A stretch of DNA of 64,000 nucleotides from positions 2,108,001 through 2,172,000 of the forward strand of contig JAKGBX010000001.1 of the NCBI GenBank assembly GCA_021555075.1, read 5' to 3'. Under the pieces are notes generated by a model. It was not told the origin of the DNA. It saw only the letters and a program-made list of their open reading frames with translations, and made no database searches. A program made the translations under genes and the position numbers. Below are positions 1 to 12,128 of this stretch, in pieces; position 1 is the first letter of the stretch, and each line of letters opens with the position of its first letter. This DNA comes from Rhodobacteraceae bacterium LMO-JJ12. GTDB lineage: Bacteria > Pseudomonadota > Alphaproteobacteria > Rhodobacterales > Rhodobacteraceae.

Positions 1-3200
<3,200 letters not shown>

Positions 3201-3240
3201 TCAGATCCAAGCCGCAGTCGAGGCACAATGACGCCCCAGA

Positions 3241-3281
3241 AACACAAGACGCCGCGCAACCAGGAGGGCGGTTGCGCGGCG
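3241..3281 (-). terminator. Intrinsic terminator downstream of ctrA
   Basis: A perfect 12-bp stem (3250-3261 with 3270-3281) encloses an 8-base loop. On the minus strand it is followed by a T-rich run (3249 down to 3241, TCTTGTGTT). It lies 53 bases past the ctrA stop and before ligA, so it should end ctrA transcription. Confidence 0.8.
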
Positions 3282-3334
3282 CGAGGCTCGGGAGTGGTGG
3301 GCAATGCCCTGGAAAATCGAGCCTTGGGAAACCG

Positions 3335-4054
3335 TCAGGCGCCGACCGCCATCGCCGGTGCATCCTCAATTTGCGACGGCTCAGGATCGCGCAGCACATA
3401 GCCGCGACCCCAGACGGTTTCGATATAGTTTTCGCCATCTGTGGCCGTCGCCAGTTTCTTGCGCAGTTTGCAGATAAACACGTCGATAATCTTCAATTCC
3501 GGCTCGTCCATGCCGCCATAGAGATGGTTCAGAAACATCTCCTTGGTCAGGGTCGTGCCCTTGCGCAGGCTCAACAACTCGAACATCTGGTATTCCTTAC
3601 CCGTCAGATGCACCGTCTTGCCGCCCGCATCCACCGTCTTGGCATCGAGATTGACGTTGATCTTGCCGGTCTTGATGATCGATTGCGAATGCCCTTTTGA
3701 GCGCCGGATGATCGCATGGATTCGCGCCACCAGTTCTTCGCGGTGAAACGGCTTGGTCAGGTAGTCATCGGCACCAAAGCCAAACCCCTTGAGCTTGTTT
3801 TCGGTATCATCGGCACCCGACAGGATCAAAATTGGCGTATCGATCCGCGCCATGCGCAGTTGACGAAGCACCTCATGCCCATTCATGTCGGGCAGGCCAA
3901 GGTCCAGAAGGATCAAATCGTAATCGTAAAGCTTGGCGAGATCGATCCCCTCTTCCCCCAGATCCGTCGTATAGACGTTCAGATTGGCATGGGTCAGCAT
4001 CATCTCGATGCTCTTCGAGGTCGTCGGGTCGTCTTCCACCAGCAGCACACGCAT
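3335..4054 (-). CDS. ctrA: Cell-cycle master response regulator CtrA
   Basis: CtrA is the OmpR-type response regulator that controls cell-cycle, motility and, in Rhodobacterales, gene transfer agent genes. The 239-residue protein has a receiver domain with the acidic pocket E7-D8-D9, phosphoacceptor D51 in LLDLGLPD, and the conserved Lys in LTKPF. A winged-helix DNA-binding domain follows (about residues 125-225; [14 protein letters not shown] recognition helix, WGRGY wing). The ATG at 4054 is preceded by GGAGAA and gives the canonical MRVLLVEDD start, so 15 upstream in-frame codons are excluded. The neighbour sciP encodes its antagonist. A CtrA-like box lies about 50 bases upstream, suggesting autoregulation. 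Confidence 0.97.
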   Translation of the reverse strand: MRVLLVEDDPTTSKSIEMMLTHANLNVYTTDLGEEGIDLAKLYDYDLILLDLGLPDMNGHEVLRQLRMARIDTPILILSGADDTENKLKGFGFGADDYLTKPFHREELVARIHAIIRRSKGHSQSIIKTGKINVNLDAKTVDAGGKTVHLTGKEYQMFELLSLRKGTTLTKEMFLNHLYGGMDEPELKIIDVFICKLRKKLATATDGENYIETVWGRGYVLRDPEPSQIEDAPAMAVGA

Positions 4055-4105
4055 TTTCGATTCTCCACAGTTTGACTTGTCGGAATTAAACGTGAACAAA
4101 AATGG

Positions 4106-4120
4106 TTAACTACAAGTTAC
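4106..4120. promoter_or_regulatory. Candidate CtrA binding box upstream of ctrA
   Basis: TTAA (4106-4109), seven bases, then TTAC (4117-4120) differs from the CtrA consensus TTAA-N7-TTAA at one base. It lies 52-66 bases upstream of the ctrA start codon in an A+T-rich patch. Autoregulation of ctrA is known in other alphaproteobacteria; binding here is inferred. Confidence 0.5.
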
Positions 4121-4147
4121 CGACGATACCTTTTTTACGTTCTCGCC

Positions 4148-4426
4148 CTAGGGTTGTCTATATTTTTGTAAGAATGTGGTCTTGAGCGCTTCTTCCCCAT
4201 GCATGCTAACTGCTGAAATCCATTCGAAAAACTCATCACTGCTGAGGCCGTAACGCTCAAGCGCCTCATCTTGCGAGATCAATCCGTAGAGAACACCGCG
4301 CACGACCGCGGCTTTGCGGCTGGCCACCCAACGCACGGTTGTATTGGGCGGTAGATCGGCGCGCGTCATGATCGACCCATCCGGCAAAGTCACGGCCCGC
4401 GACCCCTCGATCTTCTTCAGATACAT
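4148..4426 (-). CDS. sciP: SciP-type CtrA inhibitor (DUF1153)
   Basis: This 92-residue basic helix-turn-helix protein matches the DUF1153/SciP family. In Caulobacter, SciP binds CtrA and blocks activation of CtrA-dependent promoters. Family signatures visible are LPDGSIMTRADLPP, RWVASRKAAVVRGV and DEALERYGLSSDEFFEW. Two starts are possible: a GTG at 4435 that would sit inside the ribosome binding site, and the ATG at 4426 placed properly after GAGGTG. The ATG is preferred. It is encoded just upstream of ctrA on the same strand, separated by 93 bases that carry the candidate CtrA box. Confidence 0.88.
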   Translation of the reverse strand: MYLKKIEGSRAVTLPDGSIMTRADLPPNTTVRWVASRKAAVVRGVLYGLISQDEALERYGLSSDEFFEWISAVSMHGEEALKTTFLQKYRQP

Positions 4427-4673
4427 GGCTGACACCTCATCGTTACTGCAATCTCTTCGCCTTTGCCCCTTGATGCCGCCCCGCCTGTTAATGTCCGATG
4501 AAATCCGCGCCTGAGAATAGGTCGCATTTTCCTAAATCAGTTCACGTCTTGCCCCCCATACGCCGGCAGAGCGGGCGTCATTGCCTGCTCGTGCGACGTT
4601 TTTCTCGAATTCGGTGGTTTCGGGTGGGCCAAATCCGCCCTATATGGGCAAGGATTCCCAAAGGAAGACTCCC

Positions 4674-5816
4674 ATGTCGCTCGATCATACCGCCCCGCTC
4701 AATTCGCTGGGCTTCGCCAAACCGCCCTCAGAAACCCGCGTGGTTGTCGCCATGTCGGGCGGTGTGGATTCCTCTGTCGTAGCCGCCATGCTGGCCGAGG
4801 AGGGCTATGACGTGGTCGGCGTCACGCTCCAGCTTTATGATCATGGGGCGGCGCTGGCCAAGAAGGGGGCCTGCTGCGCCGGAATCGACATTCACGACGC
4901 GCGCCGCGTGGCCGAGGACATGGGCTTCCCCCATTACGTGCTCGACTATGAAAACATCTTCAAGGACGCCGTGATCGACGAGTTTGCCGACAGCTATCTC
5001 GCCGGGGCCACCCCGGTGCCCTGCATCCGTTGCAACGAGCGGGTGAAGTTCAAGGATCTGCTGCAAACCGCGCGCGATCTCGATGCCGATTGCATGGCGA
5101 CCGGGCATTACATCCAACGCATGACAGGCAGCCAAGGCGCCGAGCTTCATTCGGCGGTCGATGCCGCGCGTGATCAATCCTATTTCCTGTTCTCCACCAC
5201 CCGCGAACAGCTTGAATTCCTCCGCTTCCCGCTGGGTCATCTGGCATCCAAGGACGAAACACGCGCCCTGGCGGCAAAATATGGTCTTCCGGTCGCGATG
5301 AAACCCGACAGTCAGGATATCTGCTTTGTGCCCAATGGCGACTATGCCTCGGTAATCGAAAAGCTGCGCCCCGGCGCCGCCGAGCCGGGCGAAATTGTCG
5401 ATATGCAGGGCAACGTTTTGGCCGAGCACAAGGGTGTCATCCATTACACCATCGGCCAGCGTCGCGGCCTTGGCATAGGCGGGCTTGCCGACCCACTCTA
5501 CGTGGTCAAACTCGACGTCGACAACCGCCGTGTGATCGTCGGCCCAAAAGAAGAGCTTGCCACAAGCATCGTGCCGGTGCGCGAGATCAACTGGCTGGGA
5601 GATGACGGGTTGGAGGACCAGAGCGAACGCGAGATTTCCGTGAAAGTCCGCTCGACACGACCGCCCCGCCCGGCAATCCTGCGCCCCACCGGGCCGGATA
5701 CGGCCGAGATCGAACTGCTGACACCCGAGGAAGGCGTCTCACCCGGCCAAGCCTGTGTCTTCTATGAAACCGATGGCAGCCGTATCTTCGGTGGCGGATG
5801 GATTCACCGGGGCTGA
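4674..5816 (+). CDS. mnmA: tRNA-specific 2-thiouridylase MnmA
   Basis: MnmA thiolates U34 of tRNAs for Lys, Glu and Gln in the cytoplasm, using ATP and a persulfide sulfur donor. The 380-residue protein has the PP-loop SGGVDSS (residues 28-34), the first catalytic cysteine in PVPCIRCN (C117) and the second in SQDICF (C217), followed by the central and C-terminal beta-barrel domains. The start at 4674 follows AAGGAA at a good distance and gives a family-like N-terminus; the open frame to 4581 is not used. It is transcribed away from sciP and converges on ccdA. Confidence 0.96.
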   Translation: MSLDHTAPLNSLGFAKPPSETRVVVAMSGGVDSSVVAAMLAEEGYDVVGVTLQLYDHGAALAKKGACCAGIDIHDARRVAEDMGFPHYVLDYENIFKDAVIDEFADSYLAGATPVPCIRCNERVKFKDLLQTARDLDADCMATGHYIQRMTGSQGAELHSAVDAARDQSYFLFSTTREQLEFLRFPLGHLASKDETRALAAKYGLPVAMKPDSQDICFVPNGDYASVIEKLRPGAAEPGEIVDMQGNVLAEHKGVIHYTIGQRRGLGIGGLADPLYVVKLDVDNRRVIVGPKEELATSIVPVREINWLGDDGLEDQSEREISVKVRSTRPPRPAILRPTGPDTAEIELLTPEEGVSPGQACVFYETDGSRIFGGGWIHRG

Positions 5817-5840
5817 GCATAGATCGGGTGAGAGCGTGAA

Positions 5841-5858
5841 CCGGTCCTCACAGACCGG
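5841..5858. terminator. Hairpin between convergent mnmA and ccdA
   Basis: A perfect 6-bp stem (5841-5846 with 5853-5858) with a six-base loop sits in the 51-base gap between two convergent genes. Neither side has a clean T-run, so it is only a possible bidirectional terminator. Confidence 0.45.
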
Positions 5859-5867
5859 AAACGCCCC

Positions 5868-6611
5868 CTACCCCAACGTCGCCAGCGCCGGGAACTGCTC
5901 AAGCAGCCAATAGGAGAAGGTCGAAAAACCGCCCGTCAGCATCAACAAGCCGATGGTCCACAACAGCAAGCCCATCACCCGTTCAATCTGTTCCATATGC
6001 CGCTTCATCCAGCCCATCAGCCCGGTAAGACGCGGCAGGAACGCCGCCACCAGCAGGAACGGAATGCCAAGCCCCGCCGCATAGACCGCCAACAAGGCTG
6101 TGCCCCGGCTGATTGACGCCTCACTGGCCGCAAGCGACAGGATCGCACCCAGCTGTGGCCCAATGCAGGGCGTCCAGCCAAAGGCAAAAGCCAACCCAAG
6201 AATATAAGCCCCAAGCGCGCTGCCGCCCTGATCCCCGGCATCCATCCGCGTATCCCGGTCAAGAAATCCAATCCGGTAAATCCCGATGAAATGCGCGCCA
6301 AAGATCATCACCAGCACGCCTGCAATGGTGTTGAACCAATCCTGATACTGCAAGAACATCGTGCCCACGACGGACGCGGCAAAGCCCAACAGCAAAAACA
6401 CTGTGCTAAGGCCAAGCACGAAGAACAGCGCAGGCAGGATGGCCCGGTTACGCCCCTCGTTCAAATCGCTCACCGACACGCCTGACATATACGCCAGATA
6501 GGGCGGCACGATCGGCAGCACGCAAGGCGAAAGAAACGACAAAACCCCAGCGGTAAGGGCAACAAGCATGGCCGGCAACAGGGCGGCGTCGATGATCTCG
6601 ATTCCAAACAT
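5868..6611 (-). CDS. ccdA: Cytochrome c biogenesis protein CcdA
   Basis: CcdA is an inner-membrane thiol transporter that passes reducing power from cytoplasmic thioredoxin to periplasmic apocytochrome c. The 247-residue protein shows six hydrophobic segments. It carries the two redox cysteines of the family, one in SFLSPCVLP in the first segment and one in FGWTPCIGP in the fourth. The start at 6611 gives a short N-terminus right before the first membrane span; the reading frame is open further upstream (to 6917), but that stretch is antisense to the divergent TusA-like gene and is not family-like. No strong ribosome binding site is seen. Confidence 0.93.
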   Translation of the reverse strand: MFGIEIIDAALLPAMLVALTAGVLSFLSPCVLPIVPPYLAYMSGVSVSDLNEGRNRAILPALFFVLGLSTVFLLLGFAASVVGTMFLQYQDWFNTIAGVLVMIFGAHFIGIYRIGFLDRDTRMDAGDQGGSALGAYILGLAFAFGWTPCIGPQLGAILSLAASEASISRGTALLAVYAAGLGIPFLLVAAFLPRLTGLMGWMKRHMEQIERVMGLLLWTIGLLMLTGGFSTFSYWLLEQFPALATLG

Positions 6612-6746
6612 GCCAGCAGCTTTAGGGTATTCAGAGACCAAGGTCACGCGCTGCGAGGTCACAAAACCGTGGACAAAGCATCGCACCCTTTGAGGTTGCC
6701 TGAAAACTGCTTCAAATCGCGCCACAAACGGCTTATCTGCATCGCC

Positions 6747-6977
6747 ATGGACGATAATCCCGCCTTCCTCGATGCCCGTGGGCTGCTCTGCCCTCTGCCC
6801 GTGCTCAAGGCGCGCAAGCGGCTGATGGGGCTGGCAAGCGGGGCGCAATTGCAGGTATTGGCCGATGATCCGGCGGCGGTGATCGACATGCCGCACTTCT
6901 GCGCCGAACAGGGACACGAGTTGCTATCCACGCAAGAGCAGGACGACGCCACGCTCTATCTGATCCGCAAGGGGTAG
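6747..6977 (+). CDS. TusA-family sulfurtransferase
   Basis: This small protein (76 residues from the ATG at 6747) belongs to the TusA/SirA family, which carries sulfur as a cysteine persulfide. The signature LDARGLLCPLPVLKARK contains the sulfur-carrying Cys of the CPxP motif at about residue 15. The frame is open from 6669, but the later start gives the usual family length. It is encoded divergently from ccdA, 135 bases away. Since mnmA also lies nearby, a role in tRNA thiolation is possible, but the sulfur acceptor cannot be told from sequence. Confidence 0.85.
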   Translation: MDDNPAFLDARGLLCPLPVLKARKRLMGLASGAQLQVLADDPAAVIDMPHFCAEQGHELLSTQEQDDATLYLIRKG

Positions 6978-7145
6978 CGCCTTCTGCAGTCGATCCGGGC
7001 GATGACCATGATATCAGCGGCCCCTAGTATTGGGCGCGCATTGGCCCTCTCCACTTTCCCCAAAGCATAATACCCGCAAGTCTCCCCAAACACGCGCGCT
7101 CTTCACCCGCCTGACGACAGCCATCAAGTTCACGCCTCTCATGCG

Positions 7146-7170
7146 AAAAAGCCGCGAGGGGTCCCGCGGC
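7146..7170 (-). terminator. Intrinsic terminator of rne
   Basis: A 6-bp G+C stem (7151-7156 with 7165-7170) with an eight-base loop is followed on the minus strand by five T's (7150-7146). It lies 37 bases past the rne stop codon. Confidence 0.8.
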
Positions 7171-7206
7171 GTTTTCCAGATCTTCGATAAATCGCAATCA
7201 GTGGTC

Positions 7207-10068
7207 TCAGCCCTTGCCGAGCGACCACCACCCCATGCGCTTCGTCTTCTTCTTCGGCGCTTCCACAGCTGCCTCTACTGGCGCAGCCACAGGAGCCTCC
7301 GGTTCCGGTGCTACTTCGGCCACCACTTCGGCCGATGCTTTGGGCGGCGCTTCGCTCTGGGCGTCAGGCGTCACCTCGGCTTCGACCTCGGGCTTGGCGG
7401 CCTTTGGTGCTGCCTTGGGCTTGGCCTCAGCTGGTTCTGTCCCATTTGTCTTGGCACGCGACGTTCGGCTGCGTGTCTTGGGCTTTTCCTCCGCGGCCTT
7501 GGCGTCATCCGCCGATCCGGCTTCTGCCACTGCTTCCGCGTCCTTCTTGGGCTTGGCGCGGCTGGCACGCTTCTTCGGTGCCGGTTTTTCGCCCGCTACC
7601 TCGGCATCCGCCGAAGCGACTTCCGCCTCAGGTTCCTCCACCGCCTTACGGCTACGCACGCGACTGCGCGGCTTGGGCTTACCTTCCGCTGTCGCATCCG
7701 CTCCGGCATCTGGCGCGGCCTCGGCCTTCGCCGTCACCTCACCCGCCGCGTCGGCGTCATCGGTTTTCTTGCGGCGCGATCTGCTGCGCGGCTTGGGCTT
7801 TTCTTTCTCGGCTTGCTGTTCATCCGCACCCGCTTGCACCGTCACCTCAGATGCAGTCGCTTGCGCGGCAACCGGTTCGGCATGGGCAGGCGCATCATCA
7901 CCAGAGTCAGCCTTACCAGACTCGCTCGCATCAGCCCCGTTGTCCTGTCCCTCATCACCATCATTGTTGTGCGAGGGCTTTTTCCTGCGACGCCGACGAC
8001 GGCGTTTGCTGCGCGGCTTGGTATCCTCATCGCCGTCGCCATTGCCGTTTCCATTGCCATTCGCTTCGACAACATCATCATCGGTATCGTCATCGCTCGC
8101 GTCATCAGAGTCGTTGTCGATCTCGGCCATCAACGAAGATTCCGCCGATACGACAGGCACCACCATTTCCGGCACGGCCCGCGTCGCGGTCTTGAACTTT
8201 TCAAGCGCGAAATCAGGCGAAATCAACATCGGATCGCCCTCAATCCGCACCGAAATGCCATAGCGCACCTCGATCTGTGCGACATGCTCGCGTTTCTGGT
8301 TCATCAGGAAGTTGGCGATGCCCACCGGACATTTCACCAGAACCTCGCGCGACCGGCGCCGCGTGCCTTCTTCTTCGATCTGACGCAGAATCGACAGCGC
8401 AAGGTTGTCGTCCGACCGGATCAGCCCGGTACCATGACACGATGGACACGGCTGTGTCGTCGCTTCGATCATACCGGGGCGCAAACGCTGGCGGCTCATC
8501 TCCATCAGGCCAAAGCCCGAAATCCGGCCCACCTGAATGCGTGCGCGGTCGGTCTTGAGCTTGTCCTTGATACGTTTCTCGACGGCGGCGTTGTTCTTGC
8601 GCTCGTCCATGTCGATGAAATCGATCACGATCAGGCCCGCAAGGTCGCGCAGACGCAATTGGCGCGCGACTTCCTCGGCGGCCTCAAGGTTGGTCTTGGT
8701 CGCCGTATCCTCGATCGAGCCTTCCTTGGTGGCCCGCCCCGAGTTCACGTCGATCGCCACAAGCGCTTCGGTCACGCCGATCACGATATAGCCACCGGAT
8801 TTCAACTGAACCGTCGGATTGAACATGCTCGACAGATAGCTCTCCACCTGAAAACGCGCAAAAAGCGGCATCGTTTCCTGGTAAAGCTTCACGTTCTTGG
8901 CGTGGCTCGGCATGATCATCTTCATGAAGTCCTTGGCGATGCGATACCCACGCTCGCCTTCAACCAGAACCTCGTCAATCTCGCGGCTGTAAAGATCGCG
9001 GATCGAGCGTTTGATCAAATCGCCCTCTTCATAGATTTTCGCCGGCGCAATGGATTTCAGCGTCAACTCGCGGATCTGCTCCCAAAGCCGTTGCAGGTAT
9101 TCATAATCGCGCTTGATCTCGGTCTTGGTGCGCTTGGCCCCTGCCGTGCGCACGATCAGACCCGCACCCTTGGGCACGTCAATATCGTTGGCGATTTCTT
9201 TAAGCTTCTTGCGATCAACCGCATTGGTGATCTTGCGGGAAATGCCGCCGCCGCGCGCGGTGTTGGGCATCAACACGCAATAGCGCCCGGCCAGGCTCAA
9301 ATATGTGGTCAGCGCCGCGCCCTTGTTGCCGCGCTCTTCCTTGACCACCTGCACCAGAAGGATCTGGCGCACCTTGATGACTTCCTGGATCTTATAACGA
9401 CGCGGACGCGGCTTGCGCGGCGGGCGGATGTCTTCGACCGCATCATCGTCGGCAACGGATTCGATGGTTTCGTCCTTTGACGCCGCATCGGGGGTGTCAT
9501 CCCCGTGATCGTCGTCATCATCGGTGTCGGCGTGCGAAGTGTCGGGCTCCTCCACTGGCGTTTCCGCCACCAGATCCATCGGCGAATGCCCTTCGAGCGC
9601 GTCGGCTTCGTCGTCGCCAAACTCGATGGTTTCCATTCCGTCGATTTCGCTGCCGCTCAACTCGCGGGTCTCTACGGCATCGTCTGTCTTAACGTCAGCC
9701 GCCTTGGAGCGGCTGCGACGACGGCGTGACCGGCCGGATTTCTTCTCGTCATCATCCTCGCTGGCGTGCTGCGCTTCCGCATAGGCACGCTCTTCCTCCA
9801 TCAACGCCTCGCGGTCAGCGATGGGGATCTGATAATAGTCCGGGTGAATTTCCGAAAAAGCGAGGAAACCATGCCGGTTTCCGCCGTAATCCACAAAAGC
9901 CGCCTGGAGCGAAGGCTCTACGCGGGTAACTTTTGCCAGATAGATATTGCCAGCAAGCTGGCGTTTGTTTTCGGATTCAAAGTCGAATTCCTCAACCTTG
10001 TTTCCGTCCACCACCACGACGCGGGTTTCTTCCGCGTGGGTGGCATCGATAAGCATTTTCTTGGCCAT
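7207..10068 (-). CDS. rne: Ribonuclease E (Rne/Rng family)
   Basis: RNase E is the endonuclease that starts mRNA decay and matures rRNA and tRNA, and it scaffolds the degradosome. From the ATG at 10068 the protein has ~953 residues. The S1 RNA-binding domain starts near residue 35 (GNIYLAKVTRVEPSLQAAFVDYG). It is interrupted by a ~130-residue acidic/basic low-complexity insert before resuming near residue 245. The catalytic DNase I-like core has two Asp clusters (AIDVNSG; VIDFIDMDE). The zinc-link CPSCHGTG follows. The last ~300 residues are Lys/Arg/Ala/Glu-rich and disordered, ending in a conserved-looking tryptophan-rich tail (RMGWWSLG). Starts at 10083 or 10074 are also possible. The gene has a long leader upstream. 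Confidence 0.96.
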   Translation of the reverse strand: MAKKMLIDATHAEETRVVVVDGNKVEEFDFESENKRQLAGNIYLAKVTRVEPSLQAAFVDYGGNRHGFLAFSEIHPDYYQIPIADREALMEEERAYAEAQHASEDDDEKKSGRSRRRRSRSKAADVKTDDAVETRELSGSEIDGMETIEFGDDEADALEGHSPMDLVAETPVEEPDTSHADTDDDDDHGDDTPDAASKDETIESVADDDAVEDIRPPRKPRPRRYKIQEVIKVRQILLVQVVKEERGNKGAALTTYLSLAGRYCVLMPNTARGGGISRKITNAVDRKKLKEIANDIDVPKGAGLIVRTAGAKRTKTEIKRDYEYLQRLWEQIRELTLKSIAPAKIYEEGDLIKRSIRDLYSREIDEVLVEGERGYRIAKDFMKMIMPSHAKNVKLYQETMPLFARFQVESYLSSMFNPTVQLKSGGYIVIGVTEALVAIDVNSGRATKEGSIEDTATKTNLEAAEEVARQLRLRDLAGLIVIDFIDMDERKNNAAVEKRIKDKLKTDRARIQVGRISGFGLMEMSRQRLRPGMIEATTQPCPSCHGTGLIRSDDNLALSILRQIEEEGTRRRSREVLVKCPVGIANFLMNQKREHVAQIEVRYGISVRIEGDPMLISPDFALEKFKTATRAVPEMVVPVVSAESSLMAEIDNDSDDASDDDTDDDVVEANGNGNGNGDGDEDTKPRSKRRRRRRRKKPSHNNDGDEGQDNGADASESGKADSGDDAPAHAEPVAAQATASEVTVQAGADEQQAEKEKPKPRSRSRRKKTDDADAAGEVTAKAEAAPDAGADATAEGKPKPRSRVRSRKAVEEPEAEVASADAEVAGEKPAPKKRASRAKPKKDAEAVAEAGSADDAKAAEEKPKTRSRTSRAKTNGTEPAEAKPKAAPKAAKPEVEAEVTPDAQSEAPPKASAEVVAEVAPEPEAPVAAPVEAAVEAPKKKTKRMGWWSLGKG

Positions 10069-10430
10069 GTTTTCCATTTGCACGCCAAACGCCCCGCGCG
10101 CCCCGGATTTCCGGGGGGTGCTGCGGTAAGTTCAGGGTGACTATTTCGGGCAATCAAAGACGCGCTGCACGGCCAGGCATCTTGTGCCCCCGCTCGTGCC
10201 CTCGTTATGGTCGCGCGCTTCATCGCGTTTCTTCTCCGGCACTACAGATTTATCCTGACAGCGCCCGTTCATAAGCTCGGAGCACCCCTACTTTCGGGGT
10301 GGCGAGCATTCGTATGGCCATGTTGCCAGGGCCCAATCGGTCTGTCCGGAAAGGGGCCGGTTTTTCCGTAACCCAATACCATGACAGCGAAACTCATGCG
10401 GCCAGTGCCTCAGGGCACATCAACCGTTCT
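10069..10430 (-). promoter_or_regulatory. Long structured 5' leader of rne
   Basis: About 360 noncoding bases precede rne. They contain at least three stable inverted repeats: CCCCGG/CCGGGG around 10101-10116, CACCCC/GGGGTG around 10283-10301, and CGGAAA/TTTCCG around 10347-10368. A weak promoter-like pair on the minus strand (TTGTAA at 10463-10458 and TTATGT at 10440-10435, 17 bases apart) would start the transcript near 10430. The E. coli rne mRNA has a similar long leader used for feedback control by RNase E; a similar role here is inference. Confidence 0.4.
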
Positions 10431-10763
10431 GCTTACATAAGTCGGATGGGGTTCCGATTACAATGGTGAATTCATGAACCCGTAACATTTGTTGGCCTAC
10501 TGAAGCGGTATCATTCGCCTTCGTTCAAGGCCCGCAGAGCAGGCATTCCCGCCCTTCGCATTTGTTGAAACACAGGTCTGCTAACGCTTCGCGCCTTGTT
10601 TCTCGTGCCAATGGCCGATTGCCGCGTGCCACAAGACGGATGGCACGATCACTGCTGCGCCCAAATTGCGACATTGCGGGCAATGCGCACAGCGTTTCAG
10701 GCGAGAGGCGCGCATCAAACCGGGCTCAATAACACCCCACACCAAACCAATGCGGCTTGCTGA
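10431..10763. other. Intergenic stretch without a recognisable gene
   Basis: These 333 bases lie between the presumed rne promoter and the 3' end of the dctD-like gene. I find no open frame with a ribosome binding site, no tRNA and no clear terminator. It may be the relic of a lost gene or simply spacer. Confidence 0.5.
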
Positions 10764-12098
10764 TCAAAGATAGTCCGAGCGCTGAAGCCCATACTTGGCC
10801 ATCTTCTCGTTCAGTGTTCGACGCGGCAGGCATAACTCATCCATGACATTGGCAATGCTGCCTTTGTGGCGGCGCATCGTGTTGTCGATCAGCATCCGCT
10901 CGAACGCTTCCACATATTCCTTGAGCGGCTTGCCCTCGGTCGTCATCACCGGTTGCATTTCCTCGTGGTCATTCATCAACAGCGATGTGATCGAGCCGGA
11001 CCCGCGCCGCGATTGCAACACCGCACGCTCGGCCACATTGATCAACTGACGCACATTGCCCGGCCAGGGTGCCTGCAACAATTGCGCGGCTTCCTGCGCG
11101 CTCACTTTGGGCGCCTCACAGCCGTATTCATCGGCATATTGATCCGCCAGACGCGTGAACAGCGTCAGAATATCCTCGCCCCGTTGCCGCAGCGGCGGCA
11201 CGGTAATGCGCAAGGCCGCCAGGCGATAAAACAGATCCGAACGCAGCGCGTCCTCACAAGTCTTGCCCTGCTCCTGAAGGTTGGAAATCGCGATGATCCG
11301 CGTCTCGGGCGGGTTGCCTTCTTCGTTGATGAAACTCAGCAACCGCGCCTGCACGGCATCCGGCAACGTCTCGATATCTTCCAACACCAACGTGCCACCG
11401 CGCGCCTCCTCCACCGCCGGAAGCTGGCTGCCTTCCGGTTGCATCGGGCCAAAAAGCCGCTTGGTCAACACATCCTCTTCCAGTGCAGAGCAGCTCAGCA
11501 GCACGAATTTCTTGCCCGCACGCGCCCCCACCGCATGCAACGCATGCGCCACCAGCGTCTTGCCGGTGCCGGTCTCTCCATCAATCAGAACATGCCCATC
11601 CGCCTGCCCCAGATCGAGAATATCTTCCTTCAGCCGCGCCATCACCGGGCTCTGTCCGATCAGCTTCTTCATCAACTGCCCGCCATCCGACAACTCGCGG
11701 CGCAAGGCGCGGTTGTCCAGCGTCAGACGGCGCATGTTGGTCGCCTTCTTGGCCAGTTCGGTCATCCGGTCGGGGTTGAACGGCTTTTCAAGGAAATCGA
11801 ACGCGCCGACGCGCATCGCCTCTACCGCCATCGGCACATCACCATGCCCCGTGATCATGATCACCGGCAACGCACTGTCAGAGCCCATCAGCTTCTTGAG
11901 AAACTGCATCCCGTCCATCCCCGGCATCTTGATGTCGGAAATCACGATCCCCGGATATTCCGGCCCCAACGCCTTCAATGCATCCTCCGCACTCGGGAAG
12001 GTCTCGGTGTCATAACCTGAAAGCGCCAACCACTGGCTGATTGAACGGCGCATATCCTGTTCGTCGTCGACAATTGCGATTTTCATTGCCTTGGCCAT
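10764..12098 (-). CDS. dctD: DctD-like NtrC-family response regulator lacking the sigma-54 loop
   Basis: This 444-residue regulator pairs with the DctB-like kinase encoded just upstream. The receiver domain has phosphoacceptor D55 (ISDIKMPG) and K105. The AAA+ domain has Walker A GETGTGKT (residues 174-181). The C-terminal Fis-type helix-turn-helix is in the last ~45 residues (GSIANVMDELCLPRRTLNEK). Two features are unusual. The GAFTGA loop that contacts sigma-54 is absent: the segment after LFG (residues 215-217) reads PMQPEGSQLP and is shorter than normal. Walker B reads LVLEDIE instead of the usual LFLDEI. DctB/DctD pairs usually control C4-dicarboxylate uptake, but no transporter is adjacent and the target is unknown. 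Confidence 0.88.
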   Translation of the reverse strand: MAKAMKIAIVDDEQDMRRSISQWLALSGYDTETFPSAEDALKALGPEYPGIVISDIKMPGMDGMQFLKKLMGSDSALPVIMITGHGDVPMAVEAMRVGAFDFLEKPFNPDRMTELAKKATNMRRLTLDNRALRRELSDGGQLMKKLIGQSPVMARLKEDILDLGQADGHVLIDGETGTGKTLVAHALHAVGARAGKKFVLLSCSALEEDVLTKRLFGPMQPEGSQLPAVEEARGGTLVLEDIETLPDAVQARLLSFINEEGNPPETRIIAISNLQEQGKTCEDALRSDLFYRLAALRITVPPLRQRGEDILTLFTRLADQYADEYGCEAPKVSAQEAAQLLQAPWPGNVRQLINVAERAVLQSRRGSGSITSLLMNDHEEMQPVMTTEGKPLKEYVEAFERMLIDNTMRRHKGSIANVMDELCLPRRTLNEKMAKYGLQRSDYL

Positions 12099-12128
12099 CG
12101 CGTCTCATTCCTCATTAGCGGCGTCTCG

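Noticed and set aside
7030-9480. 816-codon and other long plus-strand frames opposite rne
   Set aside because: They mirror the repetitive acidic and Lys/Arg-rich codons of RNase E and encode low-complexity sequence without any domain.
10084-10763. A hidden cell-wall amidase or other gene upstream of rne, as in some related genomes
   Set aside because: No frame with a start, ribosome binding site and recognisable domain exists in this stretch.
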